From assembly GCA_946902985.2 (NCBI GenBank), contig OX336388.2, forward strand, positions 291,130,526-291,194,525: 64,000 nt of DNA, written 5' to 3'. Position numbers and translations under genes: made by a program. This document shows, one piece after another, positions 34,240 through 44,639 of the stretch. The number at the start of each line of letters is the position of its first letter. Positions within the stretch are counted from its first letter, which is position 1. Source of the DNA: Meconema thalassinum. Taxonomy: Eukaryota > Arthropoda > Insecta > Orthoptera > Tettigoniidae. A model generated the notes under the pieces. It was not told where the DNA came from and ran no database searches. It worked only from the letters and a program-made list of their open reading frames with translations.

Positions 34240-35008
34240 CTCTGGTTTCAGAGTTCCTGGGTTCGATTCCCACCTCAGCCATATTACAGAGGTGGGAGTG
34301 GGACGTGGGTACGCGACCACGGGACCCCAGCTGAATCTGGCATTGCTTCCACTTACTTGTGCTGGGCTCCTCTCCGTCTTCTTTCCTATCGGCCTCCCTT
34401 GGCCAACTCTTGTTCTTTTACGACCCGACGGTATTAGGGTATACGAGACCTAGGGAGTCTCTCCCTTTCCCGCGTTAATTGGCCCTCGTCTTATCTTTTC
34501 TGATACCCTCCTTCTGCGAGGGGTCAGGCTTCTTTTTATTTTCCTGTTATTTCCTGCCTTCTGCTCAAGGCCCTCAAGGAGGCAGGGTGTGTGTATCCCC
34601 ACCACTTCTGGTGCACCCTAGATATTGCTACTCCATCAGGGGCTCAAGGGTGTTGAGTTCGGGAGTTGGTGGCCCCGAGGGATTCCTGAGCTGGGTCCAG
34701 CTTCCCCCTTTTGTCACTTACCTCTGGGGTGGAGCCTCTCCTCTTTCACTTTCCTGTCTGCCTTTCATGGCTCTCTTTCATTCCAACTCCCTCAATTCGC
34801 ATTCTTCGAGGGTTGAGGGCATTTCTTTTCCTCCTGTCCTTTATTTGCCTTATTCTCCTTTTGTTTTCCATTTCTTCCTCTAGTTTGTAAGTCTGTAGTT
34901 AGTATTAGTTATAGTTTTCATTCTCACCTCATCTTTCACTATCACCCAAACCATTAGGGGCCGATAACCTAGATGTTAGGCCCCTTAAAACACCAATTAT
35001 CATCATCA
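34240..35008 (+). mobile_element. Family A repeat, copy 4
   Basis: GGGTTCGATTCCCACCTCAG at 34,259-34,278 may be a Pol III B box heading the unit. The body runs through GGCCCTCAAGGAGGCAGGGT to GGCCGATAACCTAGATGTTA and ATCATCATC. This is the most complete copy here. Confidence 0.85.
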
Positions 35009-35077
35009 AATAATTTAAATCAGTCACAACTGTTAAAAATAATTTTATTTTATTTTCATTATCCTACTTACAAAAGA

Positions 35078-35366
35078 AGAGGTATTAAGACTAGTGGGAG
35101 CGTAGGGATGTGTCTGGCGACTGCTAATGAAGAGAAGAGATAGGTTGGTAGGACACATACTAAGACACCCAGGAATAGCAAGCTTAGTTATGGAAGGAAG
35201 GGTCGAGGATAAGAACTGTACGGGTAGACCAAGGTTGGAATATGTTAAACAGATTGCCTAGGATGTAGGGTGTGGTAGCTATGTAGAGATGAAACGATTA
35301 GTTCAGGACAGGGAGGTATTGATAGCAGCATCAAACCAGTCGAAAGACTGAAGACTCAAACAACAT
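35078..35366 (+). pseudogene. LINE 3' fragment with (CAA)n tail, copy 2
   Basis: It encodes MKRRDRLVGHILRHPGIASL, EGRVEDKNCTGRPRLEYVKQ and DVGCGSYVEMKRL, ending SNQSKD-stop followed by GAAGACTCAAACAAC. It has in-frame stops (after LVGA and in KQIA-stop) and a frame change near 35,100. Confidence 0.8.
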
Positions 35367-35616
35367 CGTAATTTTTTCTCCCCTGAGGACTTGTGAGACG
35401 TTCACCATAAGGAATTGCTTCTGGAAATTTTCTAAATTGGAGATTCTGAGGGGCACCTGAGCTGGGTCCGTTTTGTCTTTTTTTTTCAATGACTCCGGAA
35501 TGAATCCTCTAAATCACGTGATTTCAATCCAATGCGCACGAATCTTTGAATAGATAGAGAGTGGACAATCAGTAACAAAACACTTCCAATCTCTGTGGTC
35601 TAAATTTACCAGGTCG

Positions 35617-36448
35617 ATTGGTTGGTTCCTCAGTTTAGGGGCTGCGACAACGCGGTCATGTAGCCCCGTGTACTTTGGGTGTGTGTAGAATCTGTCTGAT
35701 AACCGGTGTTAATTGTGAAGACTGTATTAGTGTGTGTTATCTGTTTTTAATTCAAGTAAGGACTGCAGACGATAATTTCAAGTAGTTCCTACTTTCGCTA
35801 CCAAATGCTATCGTCCACGACACCTAGCTTGCGGACTTGACTACTAGATGGCATCGCGGCAAACGTTGGAACAAACAGAGCATTATCAATCATAACCTAC
35901 AAATTTTGGCTTCACACTAATGTAGTTAGTGGAAGGTTCTTTAACATACCATAAATCTATGACAAGGGCCCACCGGCTTTACTTCCCCTCCGAAGGAAGG
36001 CATACTGAGGGATTTTTAACGCTCTTAAAAAATCTGACGACTTCGGCCAGGTTTGAACTCGCGATCTTTGGAGGGAAGTAAAACCGGCGGTCCCATGTCA
36101 TAGATTTATGGCATGTAAAAAAACTTTTCCACTAACTACACTTGTGTGAAGCTAAATTATAGGGTAGATTTGACTAACGCTCTACTAGTTCCAACGGTCG
36201 TCGCCAGGTGTGAGTTTCGGTGGCATCTGGTGACCAAGTTCACAGCTAGGTGTCGTGGACGGTAGCATTTGATAGCAAAATTAGGAATTACTCGAAATTA
36301 ATCGTCTGCAGTCCTTACTTGAATCACAGATAACACACACTAATACATTCATCACCGGTTATCAGACAGATTCTACACACACCCAAAGTACACGGGGCTA
36401 CATGACCGCGTTGTCGCAGCCTATAACCTGAGGAACCAACCAACCAAG
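35617..36448. repeat. Large imperfect inverted repeat, arms about 390 bp
   Basis: The left arm (35,617-36,008) and the reverse complement of the right arm (36,066-36,448) share long blocks such as GCTGCGACAACGCGGTCATG, TAGCCCCGTGTACTTTGGGT, GTAGAATCTGTCTGATAACC and GTAAGGACTGCAGACGAT. Small indels are spread through the arms. The loop (36,009-36,065) holds a SINE C tRNA-like head, GACTTCGGCCAGGTTTGAAC. It is best read as two SINE C relatives fused head-to-head. Confidence 0.9.
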
Positions 36449-36596
36449 TCTGACCTCTGAGGTATGGCAGCAGACATTTTAATTCTCGTTGTGAATGGTA
36501 CATCATATGAAGCTTTGGAGATTAACCAAATTAGACCTTATTGATTACATTTAAATAAAATCTAAATGTTATTATTTGTCTATAAGGTCTTATTCT

Positions 36597-37035
36597 TCTT
36601 CTTCTTCTGCTTTTACGGCCTCATTGGACCACTTCAGTCAATCATTTCTTGGTCCACTTCTTCAGTAAGTTTTCTTTCCGAGTTGCCCAGTAGCTTTTCA
36701 TTCGCTCTGAACTTCTCAGGCGTTCCTCATTGGTAAATACCCTTTTTACTGTATGACGTTTGTCTATTTTTGGTTGAAATCTTATTTTTATGTATTTCAG
36801 TTTTTTTTAATTCTTATGATAAGTTTTGCAAGTCATCCAAAGTTATTTCTAATTCTTTCATATCTTCGCTAATATCCTTAATCCATCCTATTTATTGTTT
36901 CATATTCCAAAGTTTTTCAACAATTTTTCTTGTTAATCTGGTTTCCGGTGTCCTCATAATGAAACCAAGAAAGGAAATCCGTTTCTTCCGAATAGTACAG
37001 TCAATAAATATATTCTTTAATTATTATATGAATCG
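36597..37035 (-). pseudogene. LINE ORF2 C-terminal fragment
   Basis: Minus-strand pieces: ISFLGFIMRTPETRLTRKIV, EKLWNMKQ, IGWIKDISEDMKELEITLDD, then after a frame change VFTNEERLRSSERMKSYWAT and RKENLLKKWTKK-stop. This is the finger-to-tail region of the SERMxxYW-tailed non-LTR family. It has at least three lesions and is 5'-truncated. Confidence 0.75.
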
Positions 37036-38128
37036 CAGCCAATGGCCAAAGCTGGGTAGTTTTGATTAAACGCCCGAGGGCTCCCAACAAGTTCAACTCC
37101 AATTAGTTCCAACCTTGGCTAACAGATGCTACTGTCAGTAACACCTAGCGGCGAACGTTGCAAATAGTTAGAGCGTTTCTAACTAATCTATAATTATACG
37201 ATCCACCTTGTCAAACATTAGAAGGTAGTTTACTAATTACAATATACATACATGTTTCATTATTACATTGGTAACTTCTTGAGCGTGAGAAAATCTCTAT
37301 ATCAACAAAGAACCAAAGGAAAAATGGATATTCCTACAGGAATTCCTTAATTTAAAATAATTAAATGGGCACAAAAAGGCATAATAAAAACATAATGTTG
37401 TAAATCAATTAAGATCATCATACCCCGCTGGTCAAAACAATAAGGACACCTCCCATAAAATAACTTTTGCCACTTGCCTGAAATTTTCGTAATTATTAAT
37501 ACAACCTACAGAGAATGAGCAGGCGTTTAGTAAAAACACATGGATTTTGGTTGAAAAATACGAAAGTTAACGGGTACAAAAATTAACACTCGTATGCACG
37601 GAAACCCCCATATCAATAAACCTCATAAAGGCTTATCAAACGTGTAGTGTAAAATTATTGAGGAAAAATCTGAGGATGAATTTGTTTCAACAAATTCCTG
37701 AACTCGACGAAGCACGAACTTATCCTCAAAAATATCACAAGCTGCTCAGAGAACAAACCAATCAGCTGTTCCCAAACATCAATTCCCGCCTAAACAGACG
37801 TGTATCAAGTAGGCTGAGATAACATTTGAGCGCTGGTGCCAAACATAAAATTTCAAAAGACCATACAAAATTGGGACTTCTCCTGAAAATTTCAAATAAT
37901 TCAAGCATCTCATTTGGGTACAATCGTGTTGACCGACTGAAAAGCATCGAACGTGGGTTTAACTGAAACGCAAAATTCGTCCTCTAATATTGTTGCTGTT
38001 GTTATTTCATTAGAGGATGGGATATCGTGATCATCACCCTCATGTACTCGGGTGTGTATTAAATAATCTGCGTTTTGGTACCTCAATAAGGTGCAATAAT
38101 AATAATATTAGCCCTAACGTACACGGTC
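37036..38128. other. Interval with SINE C-like and hammerhead-like traces
   Basis: CTAACAGATGCTACTGTCAGTAAC and GCGAACGTT near 37,110-37,160 resemble the arms of the 35.6-kb inverted repeat. A degenerate hammerhead-like hairpin (minus strand CTCAAGA, A, GTTAC-CAAT-GTAAT, GAAACATGT) lies at 37,250-37,283. Otherwise nothing is recognised. Confidence 0.4.
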
Positions 38129-38143
38129 GGGTCCCTGGGACCC
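38129..38143. repeat. Perfect short palindrome
   Basis: GGGTCCC-T-GGGACCC follows TACACGGTC, a context resembling terminal sequences of some TTAA-type MITEs. No partner end was found. Confidence 0.5.
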
Positions 38144-38949
38144 ACGAGTATTTTTTGTTTCAGGTGTAACATCTTTCCCCTCGGTTGCTGGATATTTTTG
38201 TGGGAGTGATTTTGAAAAATGGGACGGAAGTGGATCGGACGGTAGTGTGTAAGACGCACTGCTAAAGCAACCAGGAGGGATGCGATCCAGCTGGCAGTGG
38301 TAACTTGCGGAATGTATATAACATACGGATTACTTCAAGGTTTGGAGGCGCCATTACAGATATTTCTACAATAAATCATCTTCAAGTTGTCATTCTTTGG
38401 TGTAAAAATAATCATTATATCATATTTGCTGAAAACAATTATGATTTATAACGAGTGTGTTTTTCAATCTTTGGTTAAATGTGTTGGGCATCCACTCCTC
38501 AAGTAACTTTGCTCAACACTTTTATACTGAACGGTAAACGCTCATGCGAACTCTGGTGTCAAGAGATTGAAACACAAACCACATGTTAAAAGTCTTCGTA
38601 TCAGTATTTAAATGATGATATGCTTTTATATGAAACATTGTAACTAGTCGGCAAAGCGGGTATTATGTTTCTGCACAATGGCTATTCAGATATTAACCCA
38701 TATTGCGGTAATGCAGTGATCAATGTAATTATATCGATGCTTTTATACGGAAATTGGGCTAGTCTTTCATGGACCACTAAAGGAATTCCCTTTACTGTCA
38801 AGTAGGCGTATTCATAACTAATTTTAAACTCAATTCCACGCAGGAACATTATCGAAAAAAAAAGCAAAATATTAATGGAGCATAAAAAATACTTCCATAT
38901 TATTACTGGCACGTGAAAATGAGTACCTGTGTTGTACTCTAAATATCTG

Positions 38950-39024
38950 TGGTTGTAATGGTTGCGTGATAGCATCTTGGTCTGTGAATCATGAGGTCTC
39001 AGGTTCGATCCCCAGTCCCGGCAA
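38950..39024 (+). mobile_element. tRNA-like SINE head
   Basis: GGTTGCGTGATAGCATCTTGG followed by CAGGTTCGATCCCCAGTCCC has the spacing of Pol III A and B boxes. The acceptor ends do not pair into a full cloverleaf, so a functional tRNA is unlikely. Confidence 0.4.
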
Positions 39025-40081
39025 TTATTTTTGCTACCGGATTATCGATTTAACCGATATCTATCATAACATTATGCGTCTTTTTAACAGAATCTATATG
39101 AAATCACGATTTATCTAATTTAATTACAATAGTTTGCACCAAGCAGGAGTTGTGAAATTTGATTGTATTGAACATTATTTCTAGTAGTCTATAGATATTT
39201 ACAATATAATATGTGATGTTTGTTTAAACAAGTGTGACAGTAGCATATCTCCAATTCAATCTATACATTCATCATACTACCAGTATGAAAACGGAGCCTA
39301 AATTAACATTTTAAGAATGCCCAATCTGTGTAGTATACGAGTAGGATAACATGCCAGATGTTACACATCATATGCGACTACTGTAAGGCTCGTATCTTTT
39401 TTTTTAAATTAGTTTTTCATATGTTGGCCACTCGCAACTCATCAGTCCTCTGCATGACTGTCACATGTTTTTTGCTTTGGCAGGTGTGGTTTCCTTTCTT
39501 GCGTAATTACAGCGTGTCTTTTCCTAGGACGCAACTGTGTAAGGAAATTATCATTCTGTGGGTGCTTTAAGTGTGCTGAATTTTGAAAGAATTTTGTAAA
39601 ATAACATTCTAAAGCTCCCTTTTGCCAATTAAAATATTAATGTTTTCCTTCTACAAAGCTTTGCCTCAACTACATGAGTGTTAAAGAGATTATTTCCGCC
39701 TTACAAATCCCTGGTAATTATTATATCTTTCAGATAAACTGTATGTCTATATTTTCTAACAGAAAGTAATGTAAACTTCAGTATGATAATGGTTTTTAAA
39801 ACAAGAACTTTAGAAAATAAGTTTTTTATAAAGCGGTTTAAAGAAGACTCCGGGGAAGAAGTGAAAATGTAATTCATAATTCCATTAAGTTTAACTCGTG
39901 ATATAAAATAATTTAAAAAATCGGATTTACATCTGGTAGAGCAATAATTTACCCTTAGATCCCCGGAATCCATAGGTAGAAGCTTCGTGAAGGTTTTCAC
40001 CATGCAACCTACGGGTTAATAACAATACTAATAATAATATTATTAATAATAACAATAAATAATAATTAATAATAACGGTAT
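39025..40081. other. AT-rich spacer
   Basis: No recognised gene. An (AAT)n-like stretch at 40,018-40,075 may be the tail of a lost LINE copy. Confidence 0.35.
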
Positions 40082-40515
40082 TTGGATGAAGAGCCCTCAA
40101 AACGAATTCTACCAAAAGATCCACACGATAACGGACCTATTCATAAAACGCCGAGCACCCATTTACATGATGGAAAACTTCAGAACGGCGAAAAATTGCT
40201 CAACCTTATAACACAGAGTAAGTGTGGCACGGAGTGGCTGACAGAGGTCCAGAGGGACCTACAACAGGTCACCATAGAAAACCTCGAGGACCGCACCGAG
40301 TGCCGGAATAAAATAAAAAATGTTAGGTTTGAGCATAGACCATCACGACAGTCTGGAGGAAAATGGACAGCTGAGCGGAAGAAGGAGCATTCTGAGAGGA
40401 TGGAGAGATTTTGGGAAGAGAAGCGGGAAAACGCCAGAAGATGAAATCATGTGTTCAAGTTCAATCGCTCACCTAAAGGGGAGCAATCGATTAATAAATA
40501 ATAATAATAATAATG
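40082..40515 (+). pseudogene. LINE ORF2 C-terminus with (AAT)n tail
   Basis: The 120-codon frame ends with WLTEVQRDLQQVTIENLEDR, FEHRPSRQSGGKWTAERKKE and HSERMERFWEEKRENARR. This matches the C-terminal layout of the LINE at 10.96 kb (WLEEIKQDLKEINI ... KWKEERMKGHSEFMRRFWEE). The N-terminal 50 or so residues have no recognised motif. After the stop come a 3' UTR (GTTCAAGTTCAATCGCTCAC) and an (AAT)n tail at 40,491-40,515. It is 5'-truncated. Confidence 0.78.
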
Positions 40516-40760
40516 ACAAAACAACTACTGTTCGTAATAGACCAGATATAACTTTAACTGACAAGAAAAATCAACAAACGTGCTCGATTGATATTGCTGT
40601 CCCGAATAACCATAATATTCATCATAAACACTGGGAGAAGATAGGGAGATAGCAAGAATCTCCCACTCGCCTGACACCTAAATTTAGCCACAATAAATCT
40701 CCCCACACTATTGCACAAAAGGCTGAAATTATGCAGACTTGCAGCATCGTTAGAGGATCT

Positions 40761-41550
40761 TTAGCCTACTTTTCACATTTTTCAAAAATGAGGAAAAAGT
40801 AGACTTATGAGATCGATCCGGGCAAATGTGTGTCTGTCTGTCTGTGTGTGTATCCCCCTATCAACTCCTAAACGGCTGCAGCTATCAAAACCAAATTTGG
40901 TATGAGTGAAGATCTATACCTGAATATCTCAAGGCCATATTTGAAAATGATGTCAGTGCTACCAACTGCTGAAAAACCGCAATTGAAATTTGAGCTCTAT
41001 GTCGGATATCTTGGAAGGTATGCATGGGAGGTATTCCAAAACAGGCACACTTATAGAAAATAATATTTCAGTTTAATTTCCAGGCCATACGTGACAGTGT
41101 TGCCAAATTGATTCTAAGCCTGCTAATAGGTCCAATTTTAAAATACATGTAACTTCTATACTAACAAATGGACTTCATCCAAAATTGGCACAACAATAGA
41201 TCTTTTCTGACCAACATATGCATGACATTGTTGCCGATATGATTTTACGCGTGCTGATAGATCCAATGTCTAACATCATGTAACGAGCATGCTATCCATT
41301 GGACTTCAACCAAATTTTGCATATGTACCTCAAGAGATGGAATTAAGAATAGATTCAGTCACCAGTGCTGCCAACTGTAGTGCTATATTAGTCTACATTA
41401 CGCCAGGTATATTTCGAATCAATTAGAAATTTCAAAATTACCAACTTAATGTCGTCATTATTCTAGATAGGTCCATATAGATTAATCATTGGCATGAATC
41501 TTAAATTTTAAGAAAAGAAGGCTCTGTAGTTCGCCACGGAACTTCTTATT
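40761..41550 (+). mobile_element. Helentron-like (HINE) element H2
   Basis: It starts TTAGCCTACTTTTCACATTT and a few bases later has GAGGAAAAAGTAGACTTATG. It ends with AAAGAAGGCT then GTAGTTCGCCACGGAACTTC. A TCTG/GT microsatellite follows the 5' block. Subterminal inverted repeats plus a 3' hairpin are diagnostic of helentrons and their non-autonomous relatives (DINE-1 type). Confidence 0.82.
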
Positions 41551-41757
41551 GAATACGCACTAGGATTTAGTTGGACCATCCTGTGAAGAGGAGACGCGAA
41601 AGTTGATATACCTGGAAGTACTTTTGCAGTCATACTTTAATGGTATAGGCAGTAGTTTGAAAATATATGTTATAGGCTCTTCAAAGTGTGACTATATTCA
41701 TTTTCTTGTGCTTAATGTATCGATATGAGTCCTGTTACCAACTGTAAGTTGAAGAAT

Positions 41758-41934
41758 AGTGATAATAGATCTAAATTCAGAGAACTAGTTGACAGTCATC
41801 GATTGTCAGACCGCCCAAGCATTGCATCCAACAGAACCTGGACGGAGTAGGGCAGAAGAGCCGTAGCGAGAAGGTGAAAAGATTTTGGGAAGACAAGAAA
41901 GCAAGATCAGCGCTCCTTAGACGGGCGTAGAGTT

Positions 41935-41999
<65 letters not shown>
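41758..41999 (+). pseudogene. LINE tail fragment with (AAT)n
   Basis: Frames encode NRSKFRELVDSHRLSDRPSI and, after a frameshift, SEKVKRFWEDKKARSALLRR, followed by GCGCTCCTTAGACGGGC and an (AAT)n tail (41,937-41,999). It parallels the 1.72-kb copy. The apparent poly-Leu frame on the other strand is the microsatellite. Confidence 0.75.
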
Positions 42000-42000
<1 letters not shown>

Positions 42001-42124
42001 GATGACAAATTGGCATTCTCAGCCATTAATTGAAGGACATGGGGAAATATATTCGTAACCCTCAAAATTGTATTGTTTGTAGCACAGTGCAGAAATACAA
42101 TACAAAGTCTTAATTCTTGAAGTT

Positions 42125-42180
42125 GATGATGATGATAATTGTTGTTTTAAGGGGCCTAACATCTAGGTTATCGGCCCCAT
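42125..42180 (-). mobile_element. Family A tail fragment
   Basis: GATGATGATGATAATTGTTG, then TTTTAAGGGGCCTAACATCT and AGGTTATCGGCCCC: only the 3' end survives, typical of 5' truncation. Confidence 0.85.
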
Positions 42181-42427
42181 TATGAAGTTGTTGAAGTTTG
42201 AAGTAGACAAGGTGAAATATATTAGATGGCAGCGCAACGTTAACCCACACAGTCTGGTGGAAATAATGGTTACCTAAACCCATTCATGCTCAATGTGGGT
42301 TACCATTAGCTTCTCCCACTCACTTCATTAAACTCCAGCAATCCTTTTAGCTTTTTACCTTGTCTGTTGCAGAGGTTCGCCAAATTCGGCTCTTGGTGAC
42401 CCCCCTGGACCACTGCTGCAACATTGT

Positions 42428-43260
42428 TATGACACCATTGTTGGAGCTTCCTGCAATAGAAGCCATGTAAACGCTATGTAATTCCAACTGTATCATTGTT
42501 GGAGCTTCCCCTAAAGGAAGCCATGTAAACGCTATGTAATTCTCATGGTTTCATTGTTGGAGCTTCTTGCAAGGGAAACCAATTAAACGCTATGTAATTC
42601 TTACGGCATCATTGTTGGAGCTTCCTGCAAGGGAAGCCAATTAAACGCTATGTAATTCTTACGGCATCAATGTCGGAGCTTCCTGCAATGGAAGCCATGT
42701 AAACGCTATGTACTTCCTACTGTATCATTGTTGGAGCTTCCTCCAAAGGAAGCCATGTAAACGCTATGCAATTCTCATGGCTTTATTGTTGGAGCTTCCT
42801 GCAAGGGAAGCTAATTAAACGCTATGTAATTCTTACGGCAACATTGTTGGAGCTTCCTGCAATGGAAGCCATGTAAACGCTATGTAATTCTCATGGCTTC
42901 ATTCTTGGAGCTTCCTGCAAGGGAAACCAATTAAACGCTATGCAATTCTTACGGCATCATTGTTGGAGCTTCCTGCAATGGAAGTCATTTAAACGGTATG
43001 TAATTCCCACTGTACCATTATTGGAGTTTCCTGCAATGGAAGCCATGTAAATGCTATGTAATTCTTTGGACATCATTGTCGGAGCTTCCTGCAATGGAGG
43101 CCATGTAAACGCTATGTTATTCTTATTGCATCATTGTTGAAGCTTCCTGCAATGAAAGCCATGTAAACGCTATGTAATTCTCATGGCATTATTGTTGGAG
43201 CTTCCTGCGATGGAAAGTAATTATGTAGACGGTGTGTAATTCTTATTGCATCACACATTG
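42428..43260. repeat. 58-bp minisatellite, about 14 copies
   Basis: The unit contains CATTGTTGGAGCTTCCTGCA, then AGGGAAGCCA, TGTAAACGCTATGTAATTCT. GCTTCC-TGCAAG-GGAAGC forms a perfect hairpin in most copies. Two alternating subtypes (CCATGTAAACG and CCAATTAAACG) suggest a dimeric or trimeric expansion history. It lies within intron 1 of the receptor-like gene, beginning about 135 bp after the splice donor. Confidence 0.95.
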
Positions 43261-43394
43261 TTCGAGATTATTGGAAACTAAGGGCTGTAGGGCCAAGGTA
43301 TTCGTGATGTTGAGGGTCACATACTGTAGATGCAACCCACGGAAGCTGAAAAGAGGCATGAAGACGTCACGTAGAGGTTGCATGCAGTACTCAC

Positions 43395-43923
43395 ATGTGG
43401 GGCTGGGGCTAATGGTCATCATGTCGATGGTGTGTCGGATCTCGAACCTGCGGAGGAACTCCATCTTGCGTCCTCTGGAGCGCATCAGACTGGAGATGGC
43501 TTGAGAGATGGCCTTGGTGTAGTGTCTTGAGCCGAACGCGGTGTGGGGCAGCATCAGCCCCAGTTGGAGGGGTAGTTTCTCCCCCACAGCAGTGTTCCTG
43601 CTCGTAGAACTGATGCTCGAGTACCCCTCGGTGGCCACACTGCTAGTACTCGCAGTGGTACCAACCTCTTTAGGTTTCACTGTAGAGGTGGACATCTTGG
43701 AGCTGAACTTAGTAACACCTTCTCTGTTTTTATTCTCACCGATCTTAAGACCTCCGCCCCCTTCCCGTCGCCCGGAGCCGGTGCCCAATTTGATGCCGGT
43801 ACCGCGGTTTGAAGAAGAAGAAGAAGAAGAAGACGGCTGGTTCTTCTGCTGGCCATAAACCACCACTGCCAGCATCAGTGTGGCCACCACACACAGCGAC
43901 ACGCGGTGATGGAACAAGCCCAT
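43395..43923 (-). CDS. Nmdar2: First coding exon of NMDA-type glutamate receptor subunit 2-like gene
   Basis: The exon encodes 176 residues plus one base. An in-frame TAA 15 nt before the ATG and the context CAAAATG fix the start. Residues 1-24 are a signal peptide (hydrophobic core SLCVVATLMLAVVVYG, likely cleavage before QQ). Residues 29-115 are low complexity, including eight serines from a TCT microsatellite. From residue 117, KLPLQLGLMLPHTAFGSRHY begins an amino-terminal (periplasmic-binding-like) domain and reaches SPSPT at 172-176. From family knowledge, insect NMDA subunit 2 proteins have a closely similar G-x-x-LPH-x-x-FG-x-R-x-Y-x-KA start and a TPSPT motif at this point. The exon ends at ACAT|GTGAGT (donor at 43,394-43,389), phase 1. 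Such subunits form glutamate-gated cation channels in neuronal membranes. No further exon was recognised downstream, implying an intron of over 43 kb. Subunit identity is my recollection of the family; a related receptor is possible. Confidence 0.65.
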
Positions 43924-44258
43924 TTTGTACAGTGATTAGTTTACAAGTTTCACATCACAGTTAACATGCACTAGTAATGTTCACACGTTACACCTAATTT
44001 CTGAATGACACACGTATACAACTACAACGAGAATCCCGGTTACGAACACTTAACGTTCTAATCAATTAGGAAGCTTAGTACTTAATTTTAAATAGGTAAT
44101 TACAAACACTCAGTTTTATTGAGGGGGAAGGGGGTGGTTGTCACGAGGGTATGTGTGCTCGAGAGAGCTCGCGTAACGCCACGAGGATATGAGCGCTGCC
44201 CCTGGTGGCCTACATCCCACACAACCCGTAGTGCGTGCAGTACTAGCGGACGTCTGGA

Positions 44259-44272
44259 CCAGAAGGGGGCAC
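44259..44272 (+). promoter_or_regulatory. CTCF-like motif
   Basis: CCAGAAGGGGGCAC fits the CTCF core pattern CCASNAGRKGGCRS at every position. A weaker related sequence on the other strand (CCACCAGGGGCAGC) lies near 44,197-44,210. Confidence 0.5.
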
Positions 44273-44288
44273 GACGCTACCCGTCCCG

Positions 44289-44298
44289 GCGCATGCGC
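44289..44298. promoter_or_regulatory. NRF1-type palindrome
   Basis: GCGCATGCGC is the perfect consensus for NRF1 (Ewg in flies), a common activator of CpG-rich neuronal and housekeeping promoters. It lies 366 bp upstream of the ATG. Confidence 0.55.
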
Positions 44299-44639
44299 GA
44301 GGCACCTTTACCCCACATTGGAGCCACAGGGCTCTACACTTTATGGGATAGTGGTCTCTATATTAAGGACAGTCTATGCTTTCAAAGATGCTGATAGTTG
44401 AATCTTTCAACCAAATTTCGGTAAATTTTCATGCCGAAGTGCTGGTATTTCTAAAAAGCAAATATTACATACGTATCTACTTGACGCAATGTGTTGGATA
44501 GAATTTTTAAAAATAAAAATAAAAACATTATCAAAGTGTAAAAATCTAACGAAACATAAGAATTAAATTACAATAATAAACGAAATATACAAATTATATT
44601 AATAGACTACCAGCTAACGAAAGGGGTGTACAACAAGCG

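Larger units (their letters stand above)
43924..44400 (-). promoter_or_regulatory. 5' leader and candidate promoter of the receptor-like gene
   Basis: The 200 bp next to the ATG is AT-rich leader. Further upstream, 44,120-44,330 is unusually CG-rich for this window (many CpG), with a CTCF-like and an NRF1-like site. There is no clear TATA box. The transcription start was not determined. Confidence 0.45.

Noticed and set aside
34479..34883. 134-codon frame inside family A, similar to frames at 2.5 and 27.6 kb
   Set aside because: The similarity is that of the repeat itself. Frames are broken in different places and composition is low-complexity.
36770..37069. 99-codon plus-strand frame
   Set aside because: Antisense of a LINE C-terminal fragment that reads clearly on the minus strand.
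41777..42016. Poly-leucine open frame
   Set aside because: Complement of the (AAT)n tail of a LINE fragment.
43541..43858. 105-codon plus-strand frame opposite the receptor exon
   Set aside because: Shadow frame; the minus strand has the signal peptide, start context and splice donor.
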